Shown here one piece after another: positions 1-8,717 of a stretch of DNA of 64,000 bases. The stretch is from positions 1,046,565 to 1,110,564 of the forward strand of contig LBCK01000001.1 in NCBI GenBank assembly GCA_000980705.1, read 5' to 3'. How positions within the stretch are numbered: position 1 is the first letter of the stretch; each line of letters opens with the position of its first letter. Position numbers and translations under genes: made by a program. The DNA is from Ruminococcus sp. UNK.MGS-30 (GTDB lineage: Bacteria; Bacillota; Clostridia; Oscillospirales; Ruminococcaceae). Under the pieces are notes generated by a model, which did not search any database, was not told the origin of the DNA, and saw only the letters and a list, made by a program, of their open reading frames with translations.

Positions 1-97
1 TGGCGATGCCGTAGCCGATGGAGCCGCATCTGCCGTCACTCAGAACGGCTCTGCCGGCGCCGGTGATAATTGCTGTTTTGTTGGTTAAAAAGCCCAT
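1..97 (-). CDS. SDR-family oxidoreductase, N-terminal fragment
   Basis: Reading the minus strand from an ATG at 97 gives about 32 residues beginning MGFLTNKTAIITGAG, then a Gly-rich stretch ending in SIGYGIA. This is the N-terminal Rossmann nucleotide-binding motif (TGxxxGIG-like) of short-chain dehydrogenases/reductases. The spacing between the first TGAG and the following GSIGYGIA is longer than in the minimal motif, as in some enoyl-ACP-reductase-like or ketoreductase SDRs. An AAAGGA ribosome-binding site lies just upstream of the ATG at about 105-110. The rest of the gene runs off the left edge, so substrate and catalytic residues cannot be judged. The start is well supported; the family is inferred from the N-terminal motif only. 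Confidence 0.65.
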   Translation of the reverse strand, partial: MGFLTNKTAIITGAGRAVLSDGRCGSIGYGIA

Positions 98-202
98 AAG
101 AAACATCCTTTCTGGTTGATGGGTTAGTACTTGCTAATTTCAGTATAGCATATTTTGTTTCAAAAATCAAGAACGATCTTTGGGAAAATTCGAGGAGGAG
201 TT

Positions 203-664
203 ATGATGCAGATTCGAAAAGCGATGAGTCGGGACCTGGAGTGCATCCGGGAGTTGACGAGAGAGACCATCGGGCAGATCTACCCGAAATATTATCCCCA
301 GGGCGCAGTGGAATTTTTCCTGTCGCATCATTGCGACGGAGCGATCCTGGCAGATATCCGTGACGGTGCAGTCTATCTGGGTATTGACGAAACAGACGGC
401 ATTGTGGGAACAGTCACCGTCAAGAACAGCGAGATCAGCCGTCTGTTTGTTCTGCCGGAACAGCAGCGGAAAGGATATGGAGAGGCACTGCTTGCCTATG
501 CGGAAAAGCTGGTGTTTGCGGAGTATCCGGCGGTGACGCTGGACGCATCTCTGCCGGCAAAGGCAATGTATCTGAAACAGGGATATCAGACCGCAGAGTT
601 CCACTGTCTGCCTGCGGAAAAGATGGCGTTTTTGTGCTATGATGTGATGGTGAAACAGCGGTAA
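203..664 (+). CDS. GNAT-family N-acetyltransferase
   Basis: Protein of about 153 residues, the usual size of a single-domain GNAT enzyme. It would transfer an acetyl group from acetyl-CoA to an amine; the substrate is unknown. Visible features are an N-terminal MQIRKAMSRDLECIRELT strand-helix, the core beta-strand SEISRLFVLPEQQ followed by the acetyl-CoA pyrophosphate loop QQRKGYGEAL (Q/RxxGxG/A), and a C-terminal LDASLPAKAMYLKQGYQTAEF stretch typical of the last GNAT strands (AxxxYxxxGF). I chose the ATG at 203 because GGAGGAG sits 3-10 bases upstream; an upstream ATG at 155 in the same frame has no ribosome-binding site. The gene stands alone, divergent from the SDR fragment and followed by a strong terminator. 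Confidence 0.85.
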   Translation: MMQIRKAMSRDLECIRELTRETIGQIYPKYYPQGAVEFFLSHHCDGAILADIRDGAVYLGIDETDGIVGTVTVKNSEISRLFVLPEQQRKGYGEALLAYAEKLVFAEYPAVTLDASLPAKAMYLKQGYQTAEFHCLPAEKMAFLCYDVMVKQR

Positions 665-694
665 GAGGATGCCGCAGCAATGCTGTTGGTACGC

Positions 695-735
695 AAAAAA
701 AGGCGGAGCGCCGGGGTGGACGCTCCGCCTTTTTG
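695..735. terminator. Bidirectional rho-independent terminator
   Basis: Perfect 9-bp GC-rich stem GGCGGAGCG (702-710) / CGCTCCGCC (721-729), with an A tract before it and a T tract after it. It can end transcription of the GNAT gene on the plus strand and of the diguanylate cyclase gene on the minus strand. Confidence 0.85.
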
Positions 736-736
736 T

Positions 737-900
737 TAGAACCTGTTTTCACAAGAAATATATGTGGATTTTCGAGCATAATTTTGTTGCAGACAAGGCA
801 GAAATACGCAGGCGGGCTGTCGCCCGACAAGTATTTTTCACGCAGTATGCAGCAAAATTTGCCGAAAAGACACGTGTATACGCTTGTGAAGACAGGTTCT
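737..900. repeat. Palindromic MITE-like intergenic element
   Basis: The ends are inverted copies: AGAACCTGTTTTCACAAG at 737-754 and CTTGTGAAGACAGGTTCT at 883-900 match at 17 of 18 positions. The interior also folds back on itself imperfectly, for example TTTTCGAGCATAATTTTG against CAAAATTTGCCGAAAA, with a GGGCTGTCGCCC hairpin at the centre (about 814-825). No convincing gene is encoded. This architecture fits a non-autonomous miniature inverted-repeat element or a long REP-like hairpin. Only this copy is seen in the window. Confidence 0.7.
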
Positions 901-904
901 TATA

Positions 905-2572
905 TTACGACGGACGAACGGTTTCCTTTTGTTCCCGGTGCATCCGTTTCTTTTCCCGATACATTGCCTCGTCAGCACGGCTCATGATCTGTTCGTAGCT
1001 GTTGTCGCCGGGCGTATAGGCGGCGTATCCTGCGGCAATGCTCAGCCGGAAGGTATCCGTCTTTGCAAATTCTCCGAAGTCGGAGCGGTCGGCGTTCATT
1101 TTCCGGATCTGTTCCTGGAGCATATGGTGGAGCTGTTCCAGGTCGTTCTGGCTTTTTTGGTGCAGCAGGGCAATGAACTCGTCGCCGCCCACCCGGTATA
1201 CCTTATCATAGACGGCAGTCATGCACTTTGCGGCGCTTTGCAGCAGCACATCACCGCCGGCGTGGCCGTAGGTGTCGTTGGTGGTTTTCAGCAGGTTCAG
1301 ATCCATGGAGACGATGCTGGTCTGTTCCAGCACGCATTCTCTGGCATCCCGTTCCAGGGCATAGCGGTTGCCCATTTTGGTGAGCTTGTCTGTGTAGGCG
1401 ATCTCCTGCAAAAGCCGGGATTCCCGTTCCCGGTTGATCTCATTCATCAGCTTGCGGATGCCGTTGACCACAGCAAGCCCCAGGTAGAGCAGTACGCCGG
1501 TGCGGATGATAAAGGTCTGGTCGCCCAGGGTGGAGACAAAAATGAAGAAGATCACATTTCCGCAGACAAAGCTGAGCAGGAGTATGATGCTGATGCGGTT
1601 GAACCGCTCCATTTCCCGGTAGTGCTTGATAATCAAAAGAATGGAGACCACTGCCAGAATGCCCAGTGCGGCGGTAAATGATTTGATGGTTCGTGTGTAG
1701 GATGCGATGCCGGTGAAATGAACCACGCTGAGGGCTGCCTCCAGGAGCAGAAAGCCGTAGAACATCCATCTCATGCGCAGTTTCGGCACAATGTCCTCAA
1801 AGTACAGGATCACCAGCAGCGGCAGCAGGAACAGGGAAAAATAGTTGGCGTAGTACTGCACCACGGCGTTCTGATAGAGATACTGGTTCAGAAACAGAGG
1901 ACAGTTGAAGTTGACGGCAAACGCAATGGAGAGACAGCCCAGGGAAAGGGATTCTACGGAGGCAATGCGCTTGCACCTGCCGATAATGTAAATGACGATC
2001 AGCAGAATGCCGAAAATCATCATGCCCAGATTGGAGATACTGGGGATAAGGTCCTCTTTCAGATTGTTGTACAGCAGTTCGTTTTCCGTGCCGATTGCCA
2101 CGTCATAGGACGTGAGGAACTTGTTGGCATATGCAGTCTCCACCCGTATGACAAGATACTGTGCATCCGTTTCCGGGATGGAGAGAAAATGGGTATACGT
2201 GCCGGGGGAATCGCAGAACCGCAGCGTTTCGCCGAAATGATAAAAGGCGCTGTCGTTGTCTGCCGGGATGTCTGGTGAGTCGCAGAACCAGGCGTCCACG
2301 TAGGAATCATAGGTGCGGAAAGAGAGTACTTTTCCCTTGACCGTGTCGTCCAGTTCATGCACCATCCGGAGCTGATAGACGGTCTGTCCTTTTTCAAAAT
2401 ACGGCTCGTTTTCGGGATCTCTGCTTTCCGCAGTGAGCCAGCCGCTGTAGAGATAGTGGGTATCCTCTTTATGGAGCGGTGTTCCCTTGGTAATGGCAAA
2501 TGCAGCCACCAGGAACGCCAGCATTAAAATTGTCAGATAGAGTGCGATATGTCGTTTTGTCAGCCACTTCAT
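905..2572 (-). CDS. Membrane-bound diguanylate cyclase (GGDEF)
   Basis: Protein of about 555 residues predicted to make cyclic di-GMP from two GTP. An N-terminal membrane segment (about residues 8-29) is followed by an extracytoplasmic region of about 160 residues, then a block of several hydrophobic helices (about residues 190-390) resembling 7TM sensor modules. The C-terminal GGDEF domain has the intact signature GGDEF at residues 462-466, preceded by DKLTKMGNRYALERD and DLNLLKTTNDTYGHAGGD, which carry the usual Mg/GTP contacts. The active site therefore looks functional. The ATG at 2572 follows AAAGGAG; an in-frame upstream ATG at 2674 overlaps the promoter and lacks a ribosome-binding site. 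It is a single gene between terminators. The ligand sensed by the extracellular part is unknown. Confidence 0.88.
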   Translation of the reverse strand: MKWLTKRHIALYLTILMLAFLVAAFAITKGTPLHKEDTHYLYSGWLTAESRDPENEPYFEKGQTVYQLRMVHELDDTVKGKVLSFRTYDSYVDAWFCDSPDIPADNDSAFYHFGETLRFCDSPGTYTHFLSIPETDAQYLVIRVETAYANKFLTSYDVAIGTENELLYNNLKEDLIPSISNLGMMIFGILLIVIYIIGRCKRIASVESLSLGCLSIAFAVNFNCPLFLNQYLYQNAVVQYYANYFSLFLLPLLVILYFEDIVPKLRMRWMFYGFLLLEAALSVVHFTGIASYTRTIKSFTAALGILAVVSILLIIKHYREMERFNRISIILLLSFVCGNVIFFIFVSTLGDQTFIIRTGVLLYLGLAVVNGIRKLMNEINRERESRLLQEIAYTDKLTKMGNRYALERDARECVLEQTSIVSMDLNLLKTTNDTYGHAGGDVLLQSAAKCMTAVYDKVYRVGGDEFIALLHQKSQNDLEQLHHMLQEQIRKMNADRSDFGEFAKTDTFRLSIAAGYAAYTPGDNSYEQIMSRADEAMYREKKRMHREQKETVRPS

Positions 2573-2645
2573 AGTTGGGGGACTCCTTTGGTCATTCTGT
2601 GGGTGTGTCCGTCCCAAATCTGCAAACACACACTGTGATACTTCT

Positions 2646-2674
2646 ATTGTAACATATTCGCCGCAATTTTTCAA
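2646..2674 (-). promoter_or_regulatory. Sigma-A promoter of the diguanylate cyclase gene
   Basis: On the minus strand TTGAAA (2669-2674), a 17-bp spacer and TACAAT (2646-2651) lie about 75 bases upstream of the ATG at 2572. Confidence 0.65.
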
Positions 2675-2736
2675 GAGATTTTCCTATAAAATTGCTAAAA
2701 TTTGCAAATTGCATAGATAAAACGGAAGATACAGAA

Positions 2737-2772
2737 AAAAGCGAACCATTCTTTGGGGAATGGTTCGCTTTT
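2737..2772. terminator. Bidirectional rho-independent terminator
   Basis: A 14-bp stem AAAAGCGAACCATT (2737-2750) / AATGGTTCGCTTTT (2759-2772) with an 8-base loop. It lies 40 bases beyond the stop of the broken ABC permease on the minus strand. Confidence 0.85.
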
Positions 2773-2812
2773 CTGTTGAGGGTGGGAATGTCTTTTGAAG
2801 TTGTTCCGGGGA

Positions 2813-5212
2813 TTATTCCACGGATTTCAGTGCATCCAGCATATCCACATTTTGCAGTCTGCGGTTGATGACTGCGCCGAGGACTGCGGTAATCATGGAA
2901 ATCAGCACAAACGGGATCAGAAATGCTCATGCGGTTCCAGATGGGTGTGATGCGTTCCAGGAGAATCTTGGAGCCGTTTGCCGGCGGTTTCGGCTGCAGC
3001 AGAGCAGACGGCTTTTCCTGTAACTCTTTCTTTGCCACCAGCACCGCAGGAAGCACGGTACTCAGCATGGCAAGGATCACGGCGATAACCGCCCATTTCA
3101 GATGGAAGGGTGTTTCGATCTTCGGCACGGTGAACCCGTGAGCATAGGCGTTGTTGGCGATTCTGGGGAGCAGATACAGACCGGCTGCAATGCCTGTCGC
3201 CGCACCTGTCAGTCCCGAAAACAGACCGTAGAGGGAGAACTTTTTGATGATGTCACGCTCTTCATAGCCCAGGGCTTTCAGCGTGCCGGAGTTGATGCGT
3301 TCTTCGTCGACAAAACGTGTCATGGTGGTGAGGGTCACAAGTGCCGCCACGAAATACATGAAGATGGGGAAAACGTCTGCCAGTGCATCCACAATGTCGG
3401 AGACGCTGCTGTAGGTGCGGTAGCCCTCTGCGCCGGGAACTTCACGCCGGGTGTAGACCGAGAACGTGGGGAGCGAAAGCTTATCCACATCCGCCTGCGC
3501 ATCGTCCAGTTCTGCGCTGTTGTCTGCGATCTCGCTGTCGGCATTGCCTTTTTGTCGTTGTATTCTGCCAGCTTTTCCCGGTATTCCTGTTTCTTTTCCG
3601 CCAGCGTTTCTCTGGCATCCAGGAGCTTTGCCTCGCCGTCAGAACGCTGGGTCTCCAGTTCCTGCTTTGCCTGTTCCAGCGCCGTCCTGCCGCTTTCCAG
3701 CTGCTGTTCGCCGCTTTTCAGTTCTGCCGCTTTGGTGTTGTATTCGCTCTGCTTGGCGGCAAGCTGGGATTTGGCGGTGTTGACCTGTGCCGATGCCTGG
3801 GACAGCTGGTTTTTTGCCGTTGTCAGCGCTGCGGCGGCATCATTCAGCTGACTTTCCGCATCGTCCAGCTGTGCGGTATACTGTGCCTTTTCTTCTGCGG
3901 AAAGCTGCGGATTCTGCACCGCCTGCTGTAACTGGGCGATGCCGGCTTTCAGTTCGGCAATGCCGCTTTCATACTGGGACTTTGCCCCGGTCAGCTGAGA
4001 GCGGTTGCTGTCCAGTTCTGTCTGTGCAGCGGAGAGTGCGTCGGCGTTCTGCTGATATTCTGTCTGTTTTTCTGTGAAGGCAGCCTTTTGGGTGTTGTAT
4101 TCCGCCTGTTTTGCGGAAAGTTCCTGTTTTCCGGCAGCGATCTGATTTTCGGACGCTGTGATCTTCGCCTGTGCCGCATCCAGCTGTGTCTTTGCGCTGG
4201 CAAGCTGTGTTTTGCCGTCTGCCAGCTGCTTTTCCGAGTCCTCCAGCTTTTTCTGGTTCTCGTCAATTTGCTGCTGGGCATCGCTGACCTTGCTGTCCAG
4301 TTCCGCCTGGTTGTCCTGAATCTGCTGTTCAGCATCCTGGATCTGCGCTTTGGCATCGTCCAGTTTGGTCTTGGCGTCATCCAGTTCCGTTTCCGCCTCG
4401 GCGATCTGCTGTCTGTCGTCGTCAATCTTTTCCTGATACTCCGACCTAACGGCATCAAGCCGCTGTGCCGGGGCATCTTCCAGCAGGGTTTCCAGCTGGT
4501 TTTTGTGCGCCTGTATCTTGTCGGTGTACGCATCGGAATAGGGGTCCAGTCCCTGGGTGTCCCGGAAGGTGATTCTTGCGATCATGTAGTAATCGCAGTC
4601 GAAAGCATCCTCTGTCACCACCGCATAGCTGTTCAGTTCGCCGGAACCGGCGGTGGACTGCCCCTGGTTGACGCAGGAGAGAATTTCCGTGGAGTGGACA
4701 AATCCGGTAATGGTAAAGGTCTTGTTTTTCAGTACCGTATTCCCGGAGGTGTCTGCCTTTTCCTCGAATGTGATCTGGTCGCCGATCTGGTAATTGTCCT
4801 TGTCGGCGTCGGCAAATGCAATTTCGTCTGCCTTTTCGGGGAGTCTGCCGCTGATGACTTCATACTTGGAGATGTCCTCATCCAGAGAGAAGATGCGGCA
4901 GCTTTCCGAGGTATCTTTCAGCACCACATCTTTCAGATAGCCGTAGGTGACCTGTTCTGTTCCGTCCAGGCTGTCGATGGTTTTTGCGTTTTCCTGGTCA
5001 ATGCCCATGCTGCCGATGACGGACAGGTCTGCGGCGTGATACTGCTGGAGATAGTCGCTGGTGGTCTTTCGCATATCCGGTCCGGTGACCTGTAATCCCA
5101 CCAGGGCAAAGGACCCCAGCGCAATGAGGCAGGCGATGGAGATAAACCGTCCCTTGGACTTGGAAAAGCTTTTTTGAATGTCTTGGTTCAGCGCTTTTTT
5201 CTTCATGACCAT
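2813..5212 (-). pseudogene. Broken FtsX-like ABC transporter permease
   Basis: The gene starts at ATG 5212 (MVMKKKALNQD), or 5206, directly after the ATPase stop. It reads through an N-terminal membrane helix (about residues 23-43), an extracytoplasmic MacB-like domain and a Gln/Asp/Ala-rich coiled coil of about 300 residues, then loses frame in the A5 tract at 3549-3553 (minus strand). Adding one A restores the frame into the first FtsX domain (FVAALVTLTTMTRFVDEERINSGTLKALGY). A second break lies at about 2921-2930: after WNRMS the sequence jumps, in another frame, to the last 36 codons of the family (FLIPFVLISMITAVLGAVIN ... LKSVE, stop at 2813). Most of the second half expected of this two-FtsX-domain family (roughly 400 residues by my recollection) is absent. 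Two independent lesions make an inactive gene the best reading; the first could be a homopolymer sequencing error. Confidence 0.8.
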
Positions 5213-5216
5213 GCAC

Positions 5217-5918
5217 CTACCATTCGATATCTGCAATTTTTTTCGGGTTGGGATTTTCTTCAATGCGGCTGACCCGTGCATCGTGCATATGGATGACCCG
5301 GTCTGCAATGGGTGCGATCGCCGCATTGTGGGTGACGATAATGACAGTCGCACCCTTCTGCCGGCTCATGTCCTGGAGAATTTGCAGCACCTGTTTGCCG
5401 GTGTTATAGTCCAGTGCGCCGGTGGGTTCGTCACAGAGCAGGATCTTCGGGTTTTTGGCAATGGCTCTGGCAATGGCAACACGCTGCTGCTCACCGCCGG
5501 AGAGCTGTGCCGGAAAGTTGTTGATGCGGTCGGCAAGCCCTACGTCTTTCAGAACCGTGACCGGATCCAGGGCGTGTTCCACGATTTCAGAGGCAAGCTC
5601 TACGTTTTCCTTTGCCGTCAGATTCTGCACCAGATTGTAGAACTGGAACACAAATCCCACATCGGTGCGGCGGTATGCGGTCAGCTGTGTGCGGCTGTAT
5701 TTGGAGATGTCCTTGCCGTCGATGATGACTTTGCCGCTGTCGTTGGAGTCCATGCCGCCGAGGATGTTCAGCACCGTGGATTTTCCGGCGCCGGAAGAGC
5801 CCAGGATGATGGCGAGTTCGCCCTTTTCTACAGAGAACGAAACGTCCCGGTTGGCATAGATGGTGCTGCCGCCCATGTGATAGGTCTTGCAGCTGTTTAT
5901 CATTTCGATGTAAGCCAT
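5217..5918 (-). CDS. ABC transporter ATP-binding protein, LolD/MacB type
   Basis: Protein of 233 residues, the normal length for a stand-alone ATPase of FtsX-type exporters or mechanotransducers. Walker A GSSGAGKS (about residues 40-47), Q-loop FQFYNL (about 91-96), signature LSGGEQ (139-144), Walker B ILLCDEP (159-165) and switch His in VTHN (about 197) are all intact, so it should hydrolyse ATP. The stop codon is 4 bases before the start of the permease, indicating translation coupling. Because that permease is broken, this ATPase may be an orphan unless it pairs with another permease. The ATG at 5918 follows AAAAGGAG at a rather long spacing. It is divergent from a TetR regulator across a shared promoter region. 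Confidence 0.92.
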   Translation of the reverse strand: MAYIEMINSCKTYHMGGSTIYANRDVSFSVEKGELAIILGSSGAGKSTVLNILGGMDSNDSGKVIIDGKDISKYSRTQLTAYRRTDVGFVFQFYNLVQNLTAKENVELASEIVEHALDPVTVLKDVGLADRINNFPAQLSGGEQQRVAIARAIAKNPKILLCDEPTGALDYNTGKQVLQILQDMSRQKGATVIIVTHNAAIAPIADRVIHMHDARVSRIEENPNPKKIADIEW

Positions 5919-5951
5919 TTTTCATCGCTCCTTTTCAAATTTTATAATTCT

Positions 5952-5980
5952 ATTTTACCCACTTGTCCGTAAAATTGCAA
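5952..5980 (-). promoter_or_regulatory. Promoter of the ABC ATPase/permease operon
   Basis: On the minus strand TTGCAA (5975-5980), 17 bp and TAAAAT (5952-5957). The spacer contains GGACAAGT (5961-5968), one of several GGACA-type motifs shared with the divergent TetR promoter, so it is a likely regulator target. Confidence 0.55.
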
Positions 5981-6055
5981 CGGTCAATATCGGGCGTTTG
6001 GGTGAATTTCGGACAAATGTGGTGAAATTGATGGGCAAATGTCCGGGATTTGTGG

Positions 6056-6084
6056 TTGATTTCTTTGCCGGACAGATGTATAAT
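6056..6084 (+). promoter_or_regulatory. Promoter of the TetR-family regulator gene
   Basis: TTGATT (6056-6061), 17-bp spacer and a perfect TATAAT (6079-6084), about 40 bases before the ATG. The spacer includes CCGGACAGATG. Related motifs recur at about 6010 (CGGACAAATG) and, inverted, at about 6036 (CAAATGTCCGG). Confidence 0.7.
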
Positions 6085-6123
6085 AAAGGCAGCACTGAAT
6101 GCTGAAATACAGGAGAAACGGTC

Positions 6124-6705
6124 ATGAAACATGAAGTAACCACATTAAATACAAAAAAGATGCTTTCCGCATCGCTCAAACACTGCATGGAGAAAAAGTC
6201 GCTGTCGAAGATCACGGTAACGGATATCGTCACCGACTGCGGACTGAACCGAAAGACATTCTATTATCACTTCCAGGACGTTCCCGATCTGCTGAAATGG
6301 ACGTTGGAGCAGGAGGCGGTGGATGTGGTAAAGCAGTTCGATCTGCTGAATGAACTGGAGGAGGCACTGCGGTTTGCGGTTCGGTATATCCGGGAAAACA
6401 GCCACATGATAAACTGCGCCTACGATTCTATCGGCAGGGACGAGCTGAAACGCTTTCTGAACCATGATTTTCAGAGCATTGTGATGTCCATTGTGGAGCA
6501 GATCGAGCGAAAGGAAAACGTACACTCCGACCCGGATGCCAAGAAGATCATCTGCAACTTCTATACAGAGGGCATGGCAGGGGAACTGGTGGACTTGCTG
6601 AAATCCAGGGATGCAGCGCAGGACGAGAAGAGCATCCGCTGTATCTCACTGGTGGTGCGCACGTCGCTGGAGGCTGCGGTGATAAGCTGCAGTAAGATGC
6701 AGTAA
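6124..6705 (+). CDS. TetR/AcrR-family transcriptional regulator
   Basis: Protein of 193 residues. The N-terminal helix-turn-helix reads KITVTDIVTDCGLNRKTFYYHFQDVPDLLKW (roughly residues 26-56), and the FYYHF block is diagnostic of TetR DNA-binding domains. The C-terminal 130 residues are all-helical and would form the ligand and dimer domain; the ligand is unknown. It is divergent from the LolD-like ATPase, with promoters back to back and repeated GGACA motifs between them, so control of both units is likely. The ATG at 6124 follows CAGGAGA. A strong terminator follows. Confidence 0.88.
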   Translation: MKHEVTTLNTKKMLSASLKHCMEKKSLSKITVTDIVTDCGLNRKTFYYHFQDVPDLLKWTLEQEAVDVVKQFDLLNELEEALRFAVRYIRENSHMINCAYDSIGRDELKRFLNHDFQSIVMSIVEQIERKENVHSDPDAKKIICNFYTEGMAGELVDLLKSRDAAQDEKSIRCISLVVRTSLEAAVISCSKMQ

Positions 6706-6721
6706 GCGTGAGCATATGAAA

Positions 6722-6753
6722 AAGCCGTCTGGTCGCTGTAGACCAGACGGCTT
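6722..6753. terminator. Bidirectional rho-independent terminator
   Basis: A 13-bp stem AAGCCGTCTGGTC (6722-6734) / GACCAGACGGCTT (6741-6753) with a 6-base loop, between the convergent tetR-type gene and guaA. Confidence 0.85.
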
Positions 6754-6783
6754 TGTGTTGTTGTAAGGAAATTGTGTTGAGGG

Positions 6784-8322
6784 TTATTCCCACTCAATCG
6801 TAGCCGGCGGCTTTGTCGTAATATCATACACAACTCGGTTGATATTCTTTACCTCGTTAACGATACGTGCCGAGATCACTTCCAGCACCTCATACGGGAT
6901 GCGTGCGAAATCTGCGGTCATAAAGTCGGTGGTGGTGACGCCACGCAGCGCCAGGGTATAATCATAAGTTCTGCCGTCGCCCATAACGCCTACCGAACGC
7001 ATATTGGTCAGCACGGCGAAATACTGGTGGATGCTCCGATCCAGACCAGCCTTTGCGATCTCTTCCCGGAAGATCCAGTCGGCATCCTGGAGAATGGACA
7101 GCTTTTCGTCTGTGATCTCGCCGATGATGCGGATCGCCAGACCCGGACCCGGGAACGGCTGACGCCATACCAGGTTTTCTGGCAGTCCCAGCTCAATACC
7201 CAGCTGACGCACCTCGTCCTTGAACAGCAGGCGCAGCGGCTCGATAATTTCCTTGAAATCCACATAGTCCGGCAGACCGCCTACGTTGTGGTGGGACTTG
7301 ATGACAGCTGCATCGCCGGAACCGCTTTCGATCACGTCCGGATAGATGGTGCCCTGTGCCAGGAAGTCTACCGTACCCAGCTTTTTGGATTCCCGTTCAA
7401 AGGCACGGATGAACTCCTCGCCGATGGTCTTGCGCTTGGTCTCCGGGTCAGAAACGCCGTTCAGCTTTTCCATAAAGGCAGCCTTGGCGTTGACACGGAT
7501 GAAGTTGATGTCCTTGTCCGCAAAGGCAGCCTCTACCTCGTCGCCCTCGTTCTTCCGCAGGAAACCGTGGTCTACGAAGATGCAGGTCAGCTTTTTGCCG
7601 ACCGCACGGGACAGCAGGGCAGCACAGACAGAGCTGTCTACGCCGCCGGACAGCGCCAGCAGAACTCTGCCGTCGCCTACTTTTTCCCGGATCTGTGCAA
7701 TGGCAGTCTTGGCGTAGTTGCCCATAGTCCAGTCACCGGTGCAGCCGCAGACCTTTTTCAGGAAACTGTCCAGCATGGTCAGACCATACTGGGTGTGGTT
7801 TACCTCCGGGTGGAACTGTACGGCATACAGTTTCTTTTCCGGATTTTCCATGGCAGCCACCGGGCAGTTCTCGGTATGTGCTGTGACGGTAAAGCCCTCC
7901 GGTGCCTCGGAGATGTAGTCGGTGTGGCTCATCCAGGAGATCGCCTGTTCCGGCAGTTCTTCGCTGCCGAACAGAGCGCTGGACTTGTCGTAGATCGTCT
8001 CGGTCTTGCCGTATTCCGAAGTGGTGCAGGTGGTGACTGTGCCGCCCAGGGTGTATGCCATCAGCTGACAGCCGTAGCAGATGCCCAGGATCGGGATGCC
8101 CATTTCAAAGATTTCCTTGGCGATATGGGGTGATTTTTCGTCATATACGCTGTTCGGACCGCCGGTGAAGATGATGCCCACCGGTTTCCGTGCTGCGATC
8201 TCTTCCAGCGGTGTGGTATAGCGGATCACTTCGCAGTATACGCCGCATTCCCGCACACGCCGGGCAATAAGCTGATTGTACTGACCGCCGAAGTCCAGTA
8301 CCAGAACCAGTTGATTTTCCAT
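6784..8322 (-). CDS. guaA: GMP synthase (glutamine-hydrolysing)
   Basis: Protein of 512 residues, full length for GuaA. It aminates XMP to GMP using glutamine and ATP, the last step of guanylate synthesis in the cytosol. The class I glutamine amidotransferase domain has nucleophile Cys82 in GICYGC and the His171/Glu173 pair in QFHPEV. The ATP-pyrophosphatase domain has the P-loop SGGVDSS at 225-231, and the C-terminal dimerization domain ends KPPATIEWE as in other GuaA proteins. An AGAAAGGA site precedes the ATG at 8322. The leader between promoter and start is only about 50 bases, and I see no purine riboswitch in it. Confidence 0.97.
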   Translation of the reverse strand: MENQLVLVLDFGGQYNQLIARRVRECGVYCEVIRYTTPLEEIAARKPVGIIFTGGPNSVYDEKSPHIAKEIFEMGIPILGICYGCQLMAYTLGGTVTTCTTSEYGKTETIYDKSSALFGSEELPEQAISWMSHTDYISEAPEGFTVTAHTENCPVAAMENPEKKLYAVQFHPEVNHTQYGLTMLDSFLKKVCGCTGDWTMGNYAKTAIAQIREKVGDGRVLLALSGGVDSSVCAALLSRAVGKKLTCIFVDHGFLRKNEGDEVEAAFADKDINFIRVNAKAAFMEKLNGVSDPETKRKTIGEEFIRAFERESKKLGTVDFLAQGTIYPDVIESGSGDAAVIKSHHNVGGLPDYVDFKEIIEPLRLLFKDEVRQLGIELGLPENLVWRQPFPGPGLAIRIIGEITDEKLSILQDADWIFREEIAKAGLDRSIHQYFAVLTNMRSVGVMGDGRTYDYTLALRGVTTTDFMTADFARIPYEVLEVISARIVNEVKNINRVVYDITTKPPATIEWE

Positions 8323-8378
8323 AGATTACGTTTCCTTTCTGTGTCACTTTCGCTTGCACAGCGAAATCCTTTCTTTTT

Positions 8379-8407
8379 ATTATGCCACTTTTTCCGAAAA
8401 AAAGCAA
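8379..8407 (-). promoter_or_regulatory. Promoter of guaA
   Basis: On the minus strand TTGCTT (8402-8407), 17 bp and CATAAT (8379-8384), ending 56 bases before the guaA start. Confidence 0.55.
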
Positions 8408-8432
8408 GTATATTTTGTGAAAATCCAGAAAT

Positions 8433-8717
8433 TCAGAGCGTCTGCACGTCTGTTTCTGCGATGTACTGTTCTTTCTGCTGTTTCAGCTGCTGCATATGAG
8501 GCTGTCGGAGATGTGTCTGCTGCTGTTCTGCCGATGCCCATTCCTCGATCAGCAGGATCTCATCCGGACGTTCTGCCGACAGGAAATAGTCGTACCGCAG
8601 ACAGCCGTCCTCCTGCCGGACGGTTTCCGGCACGCCGCTTTGCAGCACTGCCCGGAGGAAGGCATCCCGCTGACCGGGCTTTGCGGTATAGGTGACCAGA
8701 AGGCGCAGTGGTTTCAT
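8433..8717 (-). CDS. ABM-fold monooxygenase-like small protein
   Basis: Protein of 94 residues. The pattern LRLLVTYTAKPGQRDAFL near the start, EDGCLRYDYFLSAERPDEILLIEEWAS in the middle and HLRQPHM near the end is that of the antibiotic-biosynthesis-monooxygenase (ABM, dimeric alpha-beta barrel) family, which includes quinol and heme-degrading monooxygenases and many enzymes of unknown role. The start at 8717 follows AAAGGAG, and the ATG overlaps the stop of the upstream YczE-like gene by 4 bases, so the two are co-translated. Function beyond the fold is not assigned. Confidence 0.75.
   Translation of the reverse strand: MKPLRLLVTYTAKPGQRDAFLRAVLQSGVPETVRQEDGCLRYDYFLSAERPDEILLIEEWASAEQQQTHLRQPHMQQLKQQKEQYIAETDVQTL

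Noticed and set aside
3541..3560. Programmed -1 frameshift in the FtsX-type permease
   Set aside because: The site is C-AAA-AAG, which lacks the full X-XXY-YYZ heptamer, and a second unrelated lesion downstream already breaks the gene; mutation or sequencing error is simpler.
8323..8432. Purine riboswitch ahead of guaA
   Set aside because: No three-way-junction consensus in the roughly 50-base leader.
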